Source: Alphaproteobacteria bacterium
Lineage (GTDB): Bacteria; Pseudomonadota; Alphaproteobacteria; SMXS01
Direction: 5' to 3'
Assembly (NCBI GenBank): GCA_028284945.1
Contig: JANQQJ010000029.1
Location: forward strand, 1 to 64,000
Length of the DNA stretch: 64,000 nucleotides
This document shows positions 38,266 through 46,129 of the stretch, one piece after another. A program made the translations under genes and the position numbers. Under the pieces are notes generated by a model. That model saw only the letters and a list, made by a program, of their open reading frames with translations. It was not told where the DNA came from and made no database searches. Position 1 is the first letter of the stretch. Each line of letters starts with the position of its first letter.

Positions 38266-39282
38266 ATGAAATTTCTTTGGACTCCATGTCGTTTCAACCT
38301 CTTGGTAGCCCTTGTCGCTGGCGCGATACATGTCGGATTGGCTGGCGTGCCTGCAGCTGCACAGGGGCCGGAGGCGAATTCCGAAGTCGATGAAGCCGAC
38401 GGCGAAGTCAGTTCCACCATCCTGGGCCCGATCAACACGCTGGAAGCCATTCAAAAACCGCCCCGGCTTCGGGTTATCCACCGCGAGCGGGCACGCTGGC
38501 CGCGCGTTGCTGCTAAAAAAAGAACATCCGGCTGTGTGATCTATGGCTTCACCGTCGATGGATCAGGTTCGGTTGGCATGATGCACGTTGTCGATGCATC
38601 ATCTGAAGCGTTTATCGAGCCTGGCAAAGAGGCGCTGCGCCGGTCCCAGTTCCACGTTGTCCGAAACGACAATAAGGATACTGAGGATGACAGCGCTGAA
38701 GAAACCGAAGGCAGTGGCGACGCCGGCGAAAACCCGGTGGCCGACAGTCCACCGCACGTCTTTCAAATTCAGCTCGTCTGGAAACTCTACAAGACGCCCC
38801 TTCCTGTCCATGACGCCTGTGAACCAGCCAATGAATTCAGTCCCCGCAGCCCGGCGCCGGAAGCGGTCGCGCTGAATGCAGGGCCAATGTACGGATGGCC
38901 GCAGAATCGGTTGGTTGGTGAGACTGTCACCTGCGAGGAACGGAATTTGACGCCATTACCGCTTCCAAAGGATGCTGACCGGGGGGCTTATCCCCGTTAT
39001 CGAGTGACTCCTCAGTTTCCAAGGGCGGCACAAGAGCAGGGCTTATCGGGTTGCGTCACTTTCGGGTTCACGATCACGGATACCGGATCCACGCGAGACA
39101 TCTACGTTATCGACTCATCGAGCGAGCTTTTTGAACGCAACGGTATCCGGGCTATCGAGCAGTTCTGTTATGCACCGGGTTACGTCGACGGTGAACCAAG
39201 CGCGACCCCCAACCAAACCATCCGCTTGATTTGGGAGCTTGAGGGCGAATACCTGCCCGATCATCCGGCGTGTAACCAATAG
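38266..39282 (+). CDS. Tandem TonB C-terminal-domain protein, copy 4
   Basis: A 338-residue exported protein. The signal peptide (LLVALVAGAIHVGLAGVPAAAQ) ends with a likely AAA-Q cleavage site. Domain A at about 65-188 is degenerate: it has SGCVIYGFTVDGSGS and ends with VHDACE, and an acidic insertion (DTEDDSAEETEGSGDAGE) interrupts it. Domain B at about 238-336 is well preserved (RGAYPRYRVTPQFPRAAQEQ, SGCVTFGF, DHPACNQ). Between them lies another Cys pair region (VTCEERN). No membrane anchor remains after cleavage, so it would be a soluble periplasmic two-domain protein. I chose ATG 38266 over the upstream GTG because it starts the signal peptide. Confidence 0.85.
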   Translation: MKFLWTPCRFNLLVALVAGAIHVGLAGVPAAAQGPEANSEVDEADGEVSSTILGPINTLEAIQKPPRLRVIHRERARWPRVAAKKRTSGCVIYGFTVDGSGSVGMMHVVDASSEAFIEPGKEALRRSQFHVVRNDNKDTEDDSAEETEGSGDAGENPVADSPPHVFQIQLVWKLYKTPLPVHDACEPANEFSPRSPAPEAVALNAGPMYGWPQNRLVGETVTCEERNLTPLPLPKDADRGAYPRYRVTPQFPRAAQEQGLSGCVTFGFTITDTGSTRDIYVIDSSSELFERNGIRAIEQFCYAPGYVDGEPSATPNQTIRLIWELEGEYLPDHPACNQ

Positions 39283-39363
39283 GTTCTGTTTTTGCTGTGA
39301 TAGTGCGGCTTCACGCCGAATTGTGCCTTCACCCACCCTCGCAGCTATGCTTTCATTTGTGTT

Positions 39364-40755
39364 GTGACTATTTCGCTACGTGCACTGATTATTGTTGCTC
39401 TCGCTCTTTTCACCCTACTCGTTCTATTGCTGGGGCAGTGGGAACGAAACCCACAGGGTTGCGCCAATTCTCCTCAGGTAGACCCGCCGCTTTCTGCGGA
39501 GTTTCACAATGTAACCAAAATCGCGGGTCGCCATGTTGAACAAGGGCGATTTCCCAAAGCGATTGAAATGCTGGAAGACTATCGGGCCGATCCTGTGACA
39601 CCCTTGATCGATCGCATCTCCATTGATTTCGGCTTGGCCCAGATTTACGGCATTTGGGGCGATTTCGATCAATCGGTCATCTATGCTCAACGAGCGGTCG
39701 AGGAGACACGATGCCGTGTCACACCCGCCCTTCAAGCAGCCGCCGAGGTCATGTTGGGCGGCCTTTATGTTGAGTTGGCGAGGCGGCACGACGGTGAAGA
39801 AGCGCAGAACTATTATCGCCTGGGGTTGAAGAATCTTGTGCCGGCTTTAGAGAGCGGGCCTTTGGCAACAGCACAGAACTTTGACGCGGTGGCAAATGTT
39901 TACATGGTGCTCGATCCGCCTGAGCAAGAGAAGGCAGCCGAGTGGCTTGAAAAAGGTGTTGCCGCATCATCTGACCTTACCGATCTAGTCACGGAAAACC
40001 GGCATCGCCAATGGGTACAGCTTCTCATGGCGCTGGATAATCTTGACCGGGTGGTCACGCCAGCACGGCAACTGGCGCAGAAATTCGACAATCAGCAAGA
40101 CTGGTATCAGCTGGCGTATATCATCTGGACGCTGGGCCGGGCTGATGACGAAATTGCCCGAATGATCGCAGTTCTTGACGCCGAAGATCCACCCACTGCG
40201 AACCAGTATGCCTATCTGGTGCGGCTTAAAATGTTGACCAACAATGCCGACGCGGCATTGATGACGATGCAGGATGGCGTCGCGCGCAATATCGTGTCAC
40301 AGGTTCAATACGACGAGTTCAAAAAACGGTACGACACCGTTTCCGGCACCGACGGGACGTCAGACGGTAGTAAAGGCGCTTATCCTACCTACCGTGTTCA
40401 TCCTCAGTTTCCCCGTATGGCACAGGAACAGGGCATATCCGGTTGCGTCATTTATGGGTTCACGATTTCAGCCGACGGGCGGACAACAGATATCTTCCCG
40501 CTCGAAAGCTCCAACCCGTTGTTCGAAAGTTATGGGGAGCGGGCAATCGAGCAATTTCGGTATTTTCCAAGCACCGTCAATGGAATTGCTGTTGCGTCGC
40601 CGGAGCAGACTATCAGGTTGGTCTGGGAGCTCGAAGGAGAGTCGCTACCCGATCATGAAGCTTGTCAAGGGGATGAGGATTTCGATCCGGACGATAATCC
40701 TGATGGAAACTCCATGGAACCGCACGGCCCTGTTTTACCTAAAGGCTCCGGCTGA
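39364..40755 (+). CDS. TPR-TonB fusion protein, copy 5
   Basis: A 463-residue fusion. A membrane anchor (ALIIVALALFTLLVLLLGQW, residues 7-26) is followed by a TPR region over residues 45-320 that resembles the operon TPR protein, and then a TonB domain from residue 338 (GAYPTYRVHPQFPRMAQEQ, SGCVIYGFTIS, DHEACQ). The tail is acidic (GDEDFDPDDNPDG). The start is GTG at 39364. TPR repeats replace the usual Pro-rich linker as the periplasm-spanning part. Its 3' end overlaps the convergent acyl-CoA dehydrogenase gene by 17 bases. Confidence 0.87.
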   Translation: MTISLRALIIVALALFTLLVLLLGQWERNPQGCANSPQVDPPLSAEFHNVTKIAGRHVEQGRFPKAIEMLEDYRADPVTPLIDRISIDFGLAQIYGIWGDFDQSVIYAQRAVEETRCRVTPALQAAAEVMLGGLYVELARRHDGEEAQNYYRLGLKNLVPALESGPLATAQNFDAVANVYMVLDPPEQEKAAEWLEKGVAASSDLTDLVTENRHRQWVQLLMALDNLDRVVTPARQLAQKFDNQQDWYQLAYIIWTLGRADDEIARMIAVLDAEDPPTANQYAYLVRLKMLTNNADAALMTMQDGVARNIVSQVQYDEFKKRYDTVSGTDGTSDGSKGAYPTYRVHPQFPRMAQEQGISGCVIYGFTISADGRTTDIFPLESSNPLFESYGERAIEQFRYFPSTVNGIAVASPEQTIRLVWELEGESLPDHEACQGDEDFDPDDNPDGNSMEPHGPVLPKGSG

Positions 40756-41878
40756 TCAGTTCCTTCATGATCTCTGACGTGCCGCCATAGATTCGCTGCA
40801 CGCGGGAGTCGGTGTAAAGCCGCGCGATGGGATATTCGTTCATATAGCCATAGCCGCCATGCAGCTGGACGCCTTCATCGACCACGCGGCCCAGCATTTC
40901 CGTCACCCACAGCTTGGCCATGGAGGCATCGGCGCTGGATAGTTCGCCGCGCAGATGATGCTCGATGCAGCGGTCGCAGAACGCCCATCCCACCTCGACC
41001 TGGGTTTTCAACTCGGCCAGTTTGAACCGCGTGTTTTGGAAGTCGAATACCGGGCTGCCAAAGGCCTTACGCTCCTTCACATACTCAACCGTCAGGTCAT
41101 AGGCATGCTGCGCGGTGGCTTGCGCATTAAGCGCGATGCTGAGCCGTTCCTGTGGCAGTTCGGTCATCAGCTGAACGAAACCCTGGCCTTCTTCCGGGCC
41201 CAGCAGGTTGGACGTCGGGACGCGGACATCGTCAAAGAAAAGCTCTGACGTATCGGCGGCGTGCATGCCCATCTTGTCGAGGTTACGGCCCCGGCGAAAC
41301 CCGTCCCGGTCGGCCTCGACCATGATCAGGCTGATGCCCTTGGCGCCCTGGGTCGGGTCGGTTTTGGCGACCACGATCACCACGTCGGCGTTCTGGCCGT
41401 TGGAGATAAAGGTCTTCGACCCATTGATGACATATTGGTTGCCGTCCATCAGCGCGGTTGTCTTCACCCCTTGCAGGTCGCTGCCGGTATTGGGCTCGGT
41501 CATGGCAACGGCAAAAACCGCCTCGCCAGAGACCATCTTGGGCAGCCATTCGCGCTTCTGGTCTTCGCTGCCATAGCTCAGCAGATAACCGGCACAGATG
41601 TCGCTGTGCACGGTAAAGCCGGGGCCTGAGGCACCGGCCAGGCCCAGCTCCTCATCGACGACGGCCAGATAGCGGTAGTCGCCTCCCGGGCCGCCATACT
41701 CTTCGGGTACCTGTGGGCACAGCAGACCCTGCTCGCCGGCCTTGCGCCAGAAGTCGCGCGGGACGCAGCCATCCTTTTCCCACGCTTCATGGTGGGGGGC
41801 CATTTCACGGGAAAAGAACCCGCGAACCGCGTCGCGGAACATCTCATGTTCCTGGTCGTAGACAGAGCGTTGCAGCAT
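40739..41878 (-). CDS. Acyl-CoA dehydrogenase
   Basis: A 379-residue flavoprotein of normal family length. Motifs include AVAMTEPNTGSDLQGVKTTA near 128 and YVINGSKTFISNGQNADVV near 150, RKAFGSPVFDFQNTRFKLAE near 270 and the C-terminal VQLHGGYGYMNEYPIARLYTD (cut here) with RIYGGTSEIMKELI. The Arg-Ile-Tyr-Gly-Gly-Thr-Ser-Glu end is diagnostic. It is divergent from the MFS gene at 42050, and a 17-base palindrome lies between them. It would oxidise an acyl-CoA formed in the catabolic region to the right. Confidence 0.95.
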   Translation of the reverse strand: MLQRSVYDQEHEMFRDAVRGFFSREMAPHHEAWEKDGCVPRDFWRKAGEQGLLCPQVPEEYGGPGGDYRYLAVVDEELGLAGASGPGFTVHSDICAGYLLSYGSEDQKREWLPKMVSGEAVFAVAMTEPNTGSDLQGVKTTALMDGNQYVINGSKTFISNGQNADVVIVVAKTDPTQGAKGISLIMVEADRDGFRRGRNLDKMGMHAADTSELFFDDVRVPTSNLLGPEEGQGFVQLMTELPQERLSIALNAQATAQHAYDLTVEYVKERKAFGSPVFDFQNTRFKLAELKTQVEVGWAFCDRCIEHHLRGELSSADASMAKLWVTEMLGRVVDEGVQLHGGYGYMNEYPIARLYTDSRVQRIYGGTSEIMKELISRSL

Positions 41879-41970
41879 GGTGAACTCCTGTTGGACAGGC
41901 CGGTAACAAAGAGCAAATCCGCCCCGGTTGCAAGGTTGTTCGGCGGTTATTCAGCGCCAATCTCATAAAG

Positions 41971-41987
41971 TGGACTAATTCTGTCCA
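41971..41987. promoter_or_regulatory. Palindromic operator candidate
   Basis: TGGACTAATTCTGTCCA is a 5-base inverted repeat around a 7-base centre, flanked by A and T runs. It lies in the 171-base gap between the divergent acyl-CoA dehydrogenase and MFS genes, where a TetR-type repressor site would be expected. No TetR gene is in the window, so the regulator is unknown. Confidence 0.4.
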
Positions 41988-42049
41988 TTTTCTCTTTTCT
42001 TAGCGCCGTAACGATCAATATGACCGATAAATTGTTTCGGGAGGACGCC

Positions 42050-43438
42050 ATGCAAAACCCTGCTCAAACGGGTGAAGCGCCCTATGCCAGTCCGGCGCGG
42101 GCCTGGTATCTGATTGGCGTTCTTGTCCTCGCCTACACCTTTTCATTTATTGATCGTCAGATCCTGGGGTTGCTGGTCACGCCAATCAAGCGCGACCTGG
42201 GTATCAGCGACTTTGAGGTCGGGTTGCTGGGCGGGCTGGCCTTTGCCCTGTTCTACACCTTCATGGGGCTGCCGATCGGCCGGCTGGCGGACCGGGCGAA
42301 CCGGCGCAATATCATCGCTGTCGGTATTGTGGTGTGGAGCGTGATGACCGCCGCCTGCGGACTGGCGAAGAACTTCTGGACGCTGTTTTTGGCCCGCATG
42401 GGTGTCGGTGTCGGTGAGGCTGCCCTCTCGCCCCCTGCCTATTCGCTGATCGCCGACACGTTCCCGCCTGATAAGCTCGCCCGCGCGCTTAGCGTTTACA
42501 GCATGGGGATCTTCATCGGCAGTGCACTCGCCTATATTGTCGGCGCAGGCGTGGTGCAGGCGGTCGACAATGCCCCGCCGGTCACCATTCCGGTCTTCGG
42601 TGAGATTCACGCCTGGCAGTTGACGTTCTTCATTGTTGGCCTGCCCGGCATTCTTGTCGCGCTCTTGATGCTGACGGTACGCGAACCCGCCCGGCGCGGC
42701 GTTAAGGCAACCAAACGGGCCGATGGCACCGAAGAGATAGAATCCCTGCCTCTGCGTGAGGTCCTCGCCTTCGTTCGTAAGAACATCAAAACCTATGGCG
42801 CGCATTTCGTCAGCTTTGCCCTGCTGGCGGTTTTTGGCTATGGCACCGCGCTGTGGATCCCCGAATTCATTCGCCGGTCATACGGTTGGGAGATTTATGA
42901 CGCAGGCTACGCCTATGGCATTCTGATTCTGGTTTTTGGCATCGGCGGCGTCTTCTTCGGCGGCTGGTTCTGTGACTGGATGCGCAATCGCGGCCGGACG
43001 GATGCGAATATGCGCGGCACCATGATGGCGGCTGTCGCGCTGGCGCCTTGCGCGATTCTGTTCCCGCTGGCGGGGTCGGTCGAAATCGCGTTGGTGGTGC
43101 TGGCCGGCGCTGTGTTCTTTGGCGCCATGCCGACGGGCGCGGCAGCCGCCGCGCTGCAGGCAGTGACACCGAACCAGATGCGCGCGCAGGTGTCCGCTCT
43201 TTACCTGTTTACTGTCAATTTGATCGGTATGGGGGTTGGGCCTGGGCTGGTCGGGTTCTTTACCGACTTCGTTTTCCTGGATACCGAAAAGCTCTATCTG
43301 TCCCTGGTCGCCACCGCGGCGATCACGATCCCGCCGGCGGCGATCCTGCTGGCCTGGGGATTGAAGCATTACCGCAAAAGCCTGGAAGAAAATGAGGCGC
43401 GGATCGCCGCCGCGGCAGGGGCTGCCGTACCGGCTTAA
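42050..43438 (+). CDS. Spinster-type MFS transporter, copy 1
   Basis: A 462-residue transporter with about twelve membrane helices. The N-terminal YTFSFIDRQILGLLVTPIKR, the loop GRLADRANRRNI, and ARMGVGVGEAALSPPAYSLI are shared with the next gene and define the spinster-like MFS subgroup. The start is ATG 42050 behind GGGAGGACGCC; an upstream ATG at 42020 lacks a ribosome site. The nearby Rieske oxygenase and acyl-CoA dehydrogenases suggest uptake of a carboxylic or aromatic substrate, but this is inference. Confidence 0.93.
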   Translation: MQNPAQTGEAPYASPARAWYLIGVLVLAYTFSFIDRQILGLLVTPIKRDLGISDFEVGLLGGLAFALFYTFMGLPIGRLADRANRRNIIAVGIVVWSVMTAACGLAKNFWTLFLARMGVGVGEAALSPPAYSLIADTFPPDKLARALSVYSMGIFIGSALAYIVGAGVVQAVDNAPPVTIPVFGEIHAWQLTFFIVGLPGILVALLMLTVREPARRGVKATKRADGTEEIESLPLREVLAFVRKNIKTYGAHFVSFALLAVFGYGTALWIPEFIRRSYGWEIYDAGYAYGILILVFGIGGVFFGGWFCDWMRNRGRTDANMRGTMMAAVALAPCAILFPLAGSVEIALVVLAGAVFFGAMPTGAAAAALQAVTPNQMRAQVSALYLFTVNLIGMGVGPGLVGFFTDFVFLDTEKLYLSLVATAAITIPPAAILLAWGLKHYRKSLEENEARIAAAAGAAVPA

Positions 43439-43530
43439 CATCTGAAATATCTGGCTTTCCTGCGGCCGCCTTCTATGCTGGTCGCGACCGTTCAGGTCCG
43501 TTTTGGGGAAAACGGGGAAGTCCAGCATTC

Positions 43531-44877
43531 ATGTCGACGTCACCGCACGCCGAGCCACCTTATCCGCGTCCAGCCTATGCCTGGTACGTCGTCGGCGTGC
43601 TCATGGTCGCTTACACCTTTTCCTTCATCGACCGGCAGATTCTCTCGCTTTTGAGCACCGAGGTCATTCGCGACCTGCAGCTGACGGACTCTGAATTCGG
43701 CTTGCTGGCCGGGTTGGCCTTTGCACTGTTCTACACGTTGCTGGGCGTGCCGATCGGTATCGCGGCCGACCGCTATTCCAGGCGCGGGATCATCATGACC
43801 GGGATTGCCGTCTGGAGCCTGATGACGGCGGCCTGTGGTTTTACACGAAACTTCTTCGAGCTGTTCCTCACGCGGATGGGCGTCGGTGTCGGCGAAGCGG
43901 CGCTATCGCCGCCAGCCTATTCGATGATCACGGACTACTTCCCGCCCAAGACGCTCGGTGTCGCGCTCGGCACCTATGGCATGGGGATCTATATCGGCAG
44001 TGGCCTTGCCTTCATTGTGGGGGGCGCGGTGGTCGGCGCGGTCAGCGGACAGATGGTGCCGATGCCGCTGGTCGGCGAGATGAAAGGCTGGCAGGCAACC
44101 TTTATCATCGTCGGCCTGCCCGGTTTGCTGGTTGCGCTGATGATGTTGACGGTGCGCGAACCCTATCGCCGTGGCGTCCAGCGGTCGGGGGCCGATGGTG
44201 CCGTCGTCAGCGTACCGTTCTCAGAGGTGCTGGTTTTTGTGCGCAAGCGGTGGCGGACCTATGGCGCGCATTTTCTGGGCTTTGCTCCGCTGTCATTGAT
44301 CGGCTATGGCTCTGCCGTCTGGACCCCGGCATTCTTCTACAGGACTTTTGATCAGTCTCCGGCTGATGTCGGCCTGATCTTCGGGCTGGCGGTGCTGATC
44401 ATGGGGCCGCTTGGAATTGTTGCCGGTGGCGCGCTGGCCGATCGCTGGCGCCGCAACGGCATCACCGATTGTTACCTGCGCGCCGGGGCACTGGCGGCGC
44501 TGATCCTGATCCCGGTCAATGTCGCTACGCCGCTGATGCCGGCCCCTGAATATGCCTATATCCTGTTGTTCCCCGGTGCATTCCTGGGGGCAATGCCGTT
44601 CGGGGTGGCGCCGGCGGCGATCCAGGCGATCACGCCCAACCAGATGCGGGCGCAGGTGTCGGCGATCTATCTGTTCACCGTCAACATGATCGGGCTTGGT
44701 CTGGGCCCCTGGCTGATCGGCTGGATGACGGACAGCGTCTTTGGTGATCCGCAGGACCTGAAATATTCGCTGGCCATTGCCGGTGGGTTCACCGGCATAT
44801 GGGCCGTGTTGGTGCTGCGGTCAGGGTTTGCGCCCTTCCGGCGCTGCGTCAAAGAGGCTGAAGCCTGGGCCGGTTAG
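43531..44877 (+). CDS. Spinster-type MFS transporter, copy 2
   Basis: A 448-residue paralogue of the gene 93 bases upstream, with YTFSFIDRQILSLLSTEVIR, GIAADRYSRRGI and TRMGVGVGEAALSPPAYSMI at the same places and ITPNQMRAQVSAIYLFTVN near the C-terminus in both. The two are probably a tandem duplication that has since diverged in the central loops. Substrate unknown. It ends 11 bases from the convergent FNR-type regulator gene. Confidence 0.93.
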   Translation: MSTSPHAEPPYPRPAYAWYVVGVLMVAYTFSFIDRQILSLLSTEVIRDLQLTDSEFGLLAGLAFALFYTLLGVPIGIAADRYSRRGIIMTGIAVWSLMTAACGFTRNFFELFLTRMGVGVGEAALSPPAYSMITDYFPPKTLGVALGTYGMGIYIGSGLAFIVGGAVVGAVSGQMVPMPLVGEMKGWQATFIIVGLPGLLVALMMLTVREPYRRGVQRSGADGAVVSVPFSEVLVFVRKRWRTYGAHFLGFAPLSLIGYGSAVWTPAFFYRTFDQSPADVGLIFGLAVLIMGPLGIVAGGALADRWRRNGITDCYLRAGALAALILIPVNVATPLMPAPEYAYILLFPGAFLGAMPFGVAPAAIQAITPNQMRAQVSAIYLFTVNMIGLGLGPWLIGWMTDSVFGDPQDLKYSLAIAGGFTGIWAVLVLRSGFAPFRRCVKEAEAWAG

Positions 44878-44888
44878 ACGGTCTTGTC

Positions 44889-45638
44889 TTAATCGCCCAT
44901 CGCGTCGGCAAGATCTTCCAACGCGTCTTCGTCAGTGATGATCACGTGATGCGCGCCTTCCAGGGCGATCACATTCTCGTTGCGGAGTTTGGTAAATGTC
45001 CGGCTGACCGTCTCAATGGTCAGGCCCAGATAATCGGCAATGTCGCCGCGGCCCATGGCCAGGTCCAGCCGGTCGCCATTCTCGTTACATTGATCGTGTT
45101 CACCGCGCAGCCGAAGCAGAAAGGACGCAACCTTCTCCATCGGCGACTTACGGCCTAGCAGCAGCATCTGGTCCTGCGCCTGCTTCAACTCGTCGGCTGC
45201 CATATCCAGCAGCCGGCCTTGCAGATGCGGAAACTCATCAAGCAGAACGATCAGTTTCTCGCGCGGGAACCGGCATACGGTCACCGACCCTATGGCCTCT
45301 GCCGAACAGGTATAGGTGCCGTGGGTGGCCAGGCCCAGCATATCGCCCGGAAACACGAAGCCGACGATCTGCCGCCGCCCGTTGGGCAGCAGTTTGAACA
45401 GGCGGATCATCCCCGACGTCACATTGAACATGTGGCGCGGGTCGTCGCCTTCATCGAAGACCGTCTGACCGGCTTCGTATTCCTTGTGGGTTGCGATGGC
45501 TTCAAGCCGCGACAGATCGTGATCGTCCAGGACAGCGCATGCCGCCGTGCCGCGGACTTCGCATTGGTCGCAAAGTCCGCCACGCGGGACAATCCGCATC
45601 ACCGGTCGAACGTCCATCTGAGCTGCGGCCGAAGCCAT
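44889..45638 (-). CDS. Crp/Fnr family regulator with FNR-like cysteines
   Basis: A 249-residue regulator. The N-terminal cysteines Cys23, Cys26 and Cys34 (GLCDQCEVRGTAACAV) and Cys111 (TYTCSAEA) match the spacing that holds the oxygen-sensitive 4Fe-4S cluster in FNR. A cyclic-nucleotide-fold domain follows, and the helix-turn-helix GRGDIADYLGLTIETVSRTF carries the Glu-x-x-Ser-Arg pattern that reads TTGAT half-sites. It would be an anaerobic or microaerobic regulator. The cyd operon is a plausible target, though no clear box is seen there. Confidence 0.9.
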   Translation of the reverse strand: MASAAAQMDVRPVMRIVPRGGLCDQCEVRGTAACAVLDDHDLSRLEAIATHKEYEAGQTVFDEGDDPRHMFNVTSGMIRLFKLLPNGRRQIVGFVFPGDMLGLATHGTYTCSAEAIGSVTVCRFPREKLIVLLDEFPHLQGRLLDMAADELKQAQDQMLLLGRKSPMEKVASFLLRLRGEHDQCNENGDRLDLAMGRGDIADYLGLTIETVSRTFTKLRNENVIALEGAHHVIITDEDALEDLADAMGD

Positions 45639-45649
45639 GGGCTAGCCTC

Positions 45650-45961
45650 CTAAGCTTGGGACTCCATATAGTTGCCCAGCGCCATGGCACCACCTAAATC
45701 GCCATCGATTTTCAGCTTTCCGCTCATAAATGCCATTTGGCCATTGAGTTCGCCGGACAGCAGCTTGCCATAGTCTTCCAGCGAGATGATCATCGCTGTA
45801 TCGGCGTCGGCGTTGTCGTTGGTAACCGTATTCGGGTTCTGAGTCGCATCGATGAAAATGCAACCGTCGTCGCCAAAATCGATCTTGAATTTCTTGCCCA
45901 ATCCGCTGTCCTTGCCTTCGAATGCGCCGGCAATCTGCTTCGTGATGTCTTCCAAGCTCAT
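45650..45961 (-). CDS. SCP2 sterol-binding domain protein
   Basis: A 103-residue protein that is a single SCP2 lipid-binding domain: FKIDFGDDGCIFIDATQNP, then ISLEDYGKLLSGELNGQMAFM and GKLKIDGDLGGAMALGNYM, the usual C-terminal block. Such proteins bind fatty acyl or sterol-like ligands in the cytoplasm and often sit beside acyl-CoA dehydrogenases and hydratases. It lies 11 bases upstream of the FNR-type gene on the same strand and may share its transcript. Confidence 0.92.
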   Translation of the reverse strand: MSLEDITKQIAGAFEGKDSGLGKKFKIDFGDDGCIFIDATQNPNTVTNDNADADTAMIISLEDYGKLLSGELNGQMAFMSGKLKIDGDLGGAMALGNYMESQA

Positions 45962-46054
45962 AGGTATTCCTCTTCTTCCCTAGTCTTTGTGATTGCAAGA
46001 GTATGCGAGCGGGCGGGGTCGATAATCAACCGGATTCAGTGCTTCAAAACCGTC

Positions 46055-46082
46055 TTGTTTGAGTCGCTTAGCGCCCTAGATT
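46055..46082 (+). promoter_or_regulatory. Possible promoter of the Rieske oxygenase gene
   Basis: TTGTTT (46055-46060) and TAGATT (46077-46082) are 16 bases apart, a moderate sigma-70 pair, about 50 bases before the ATG of the oxygenase gene. The divergent SCP2 gene leaves 168 bases for both promoters. No other stronger pair was seen. Confidence 0.25.
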
Positions 46083-46129
46083 GTTCTAAAAAGTCACCCA
46101 CGCTGATTATGCACCATGTGAGGTAGGAC

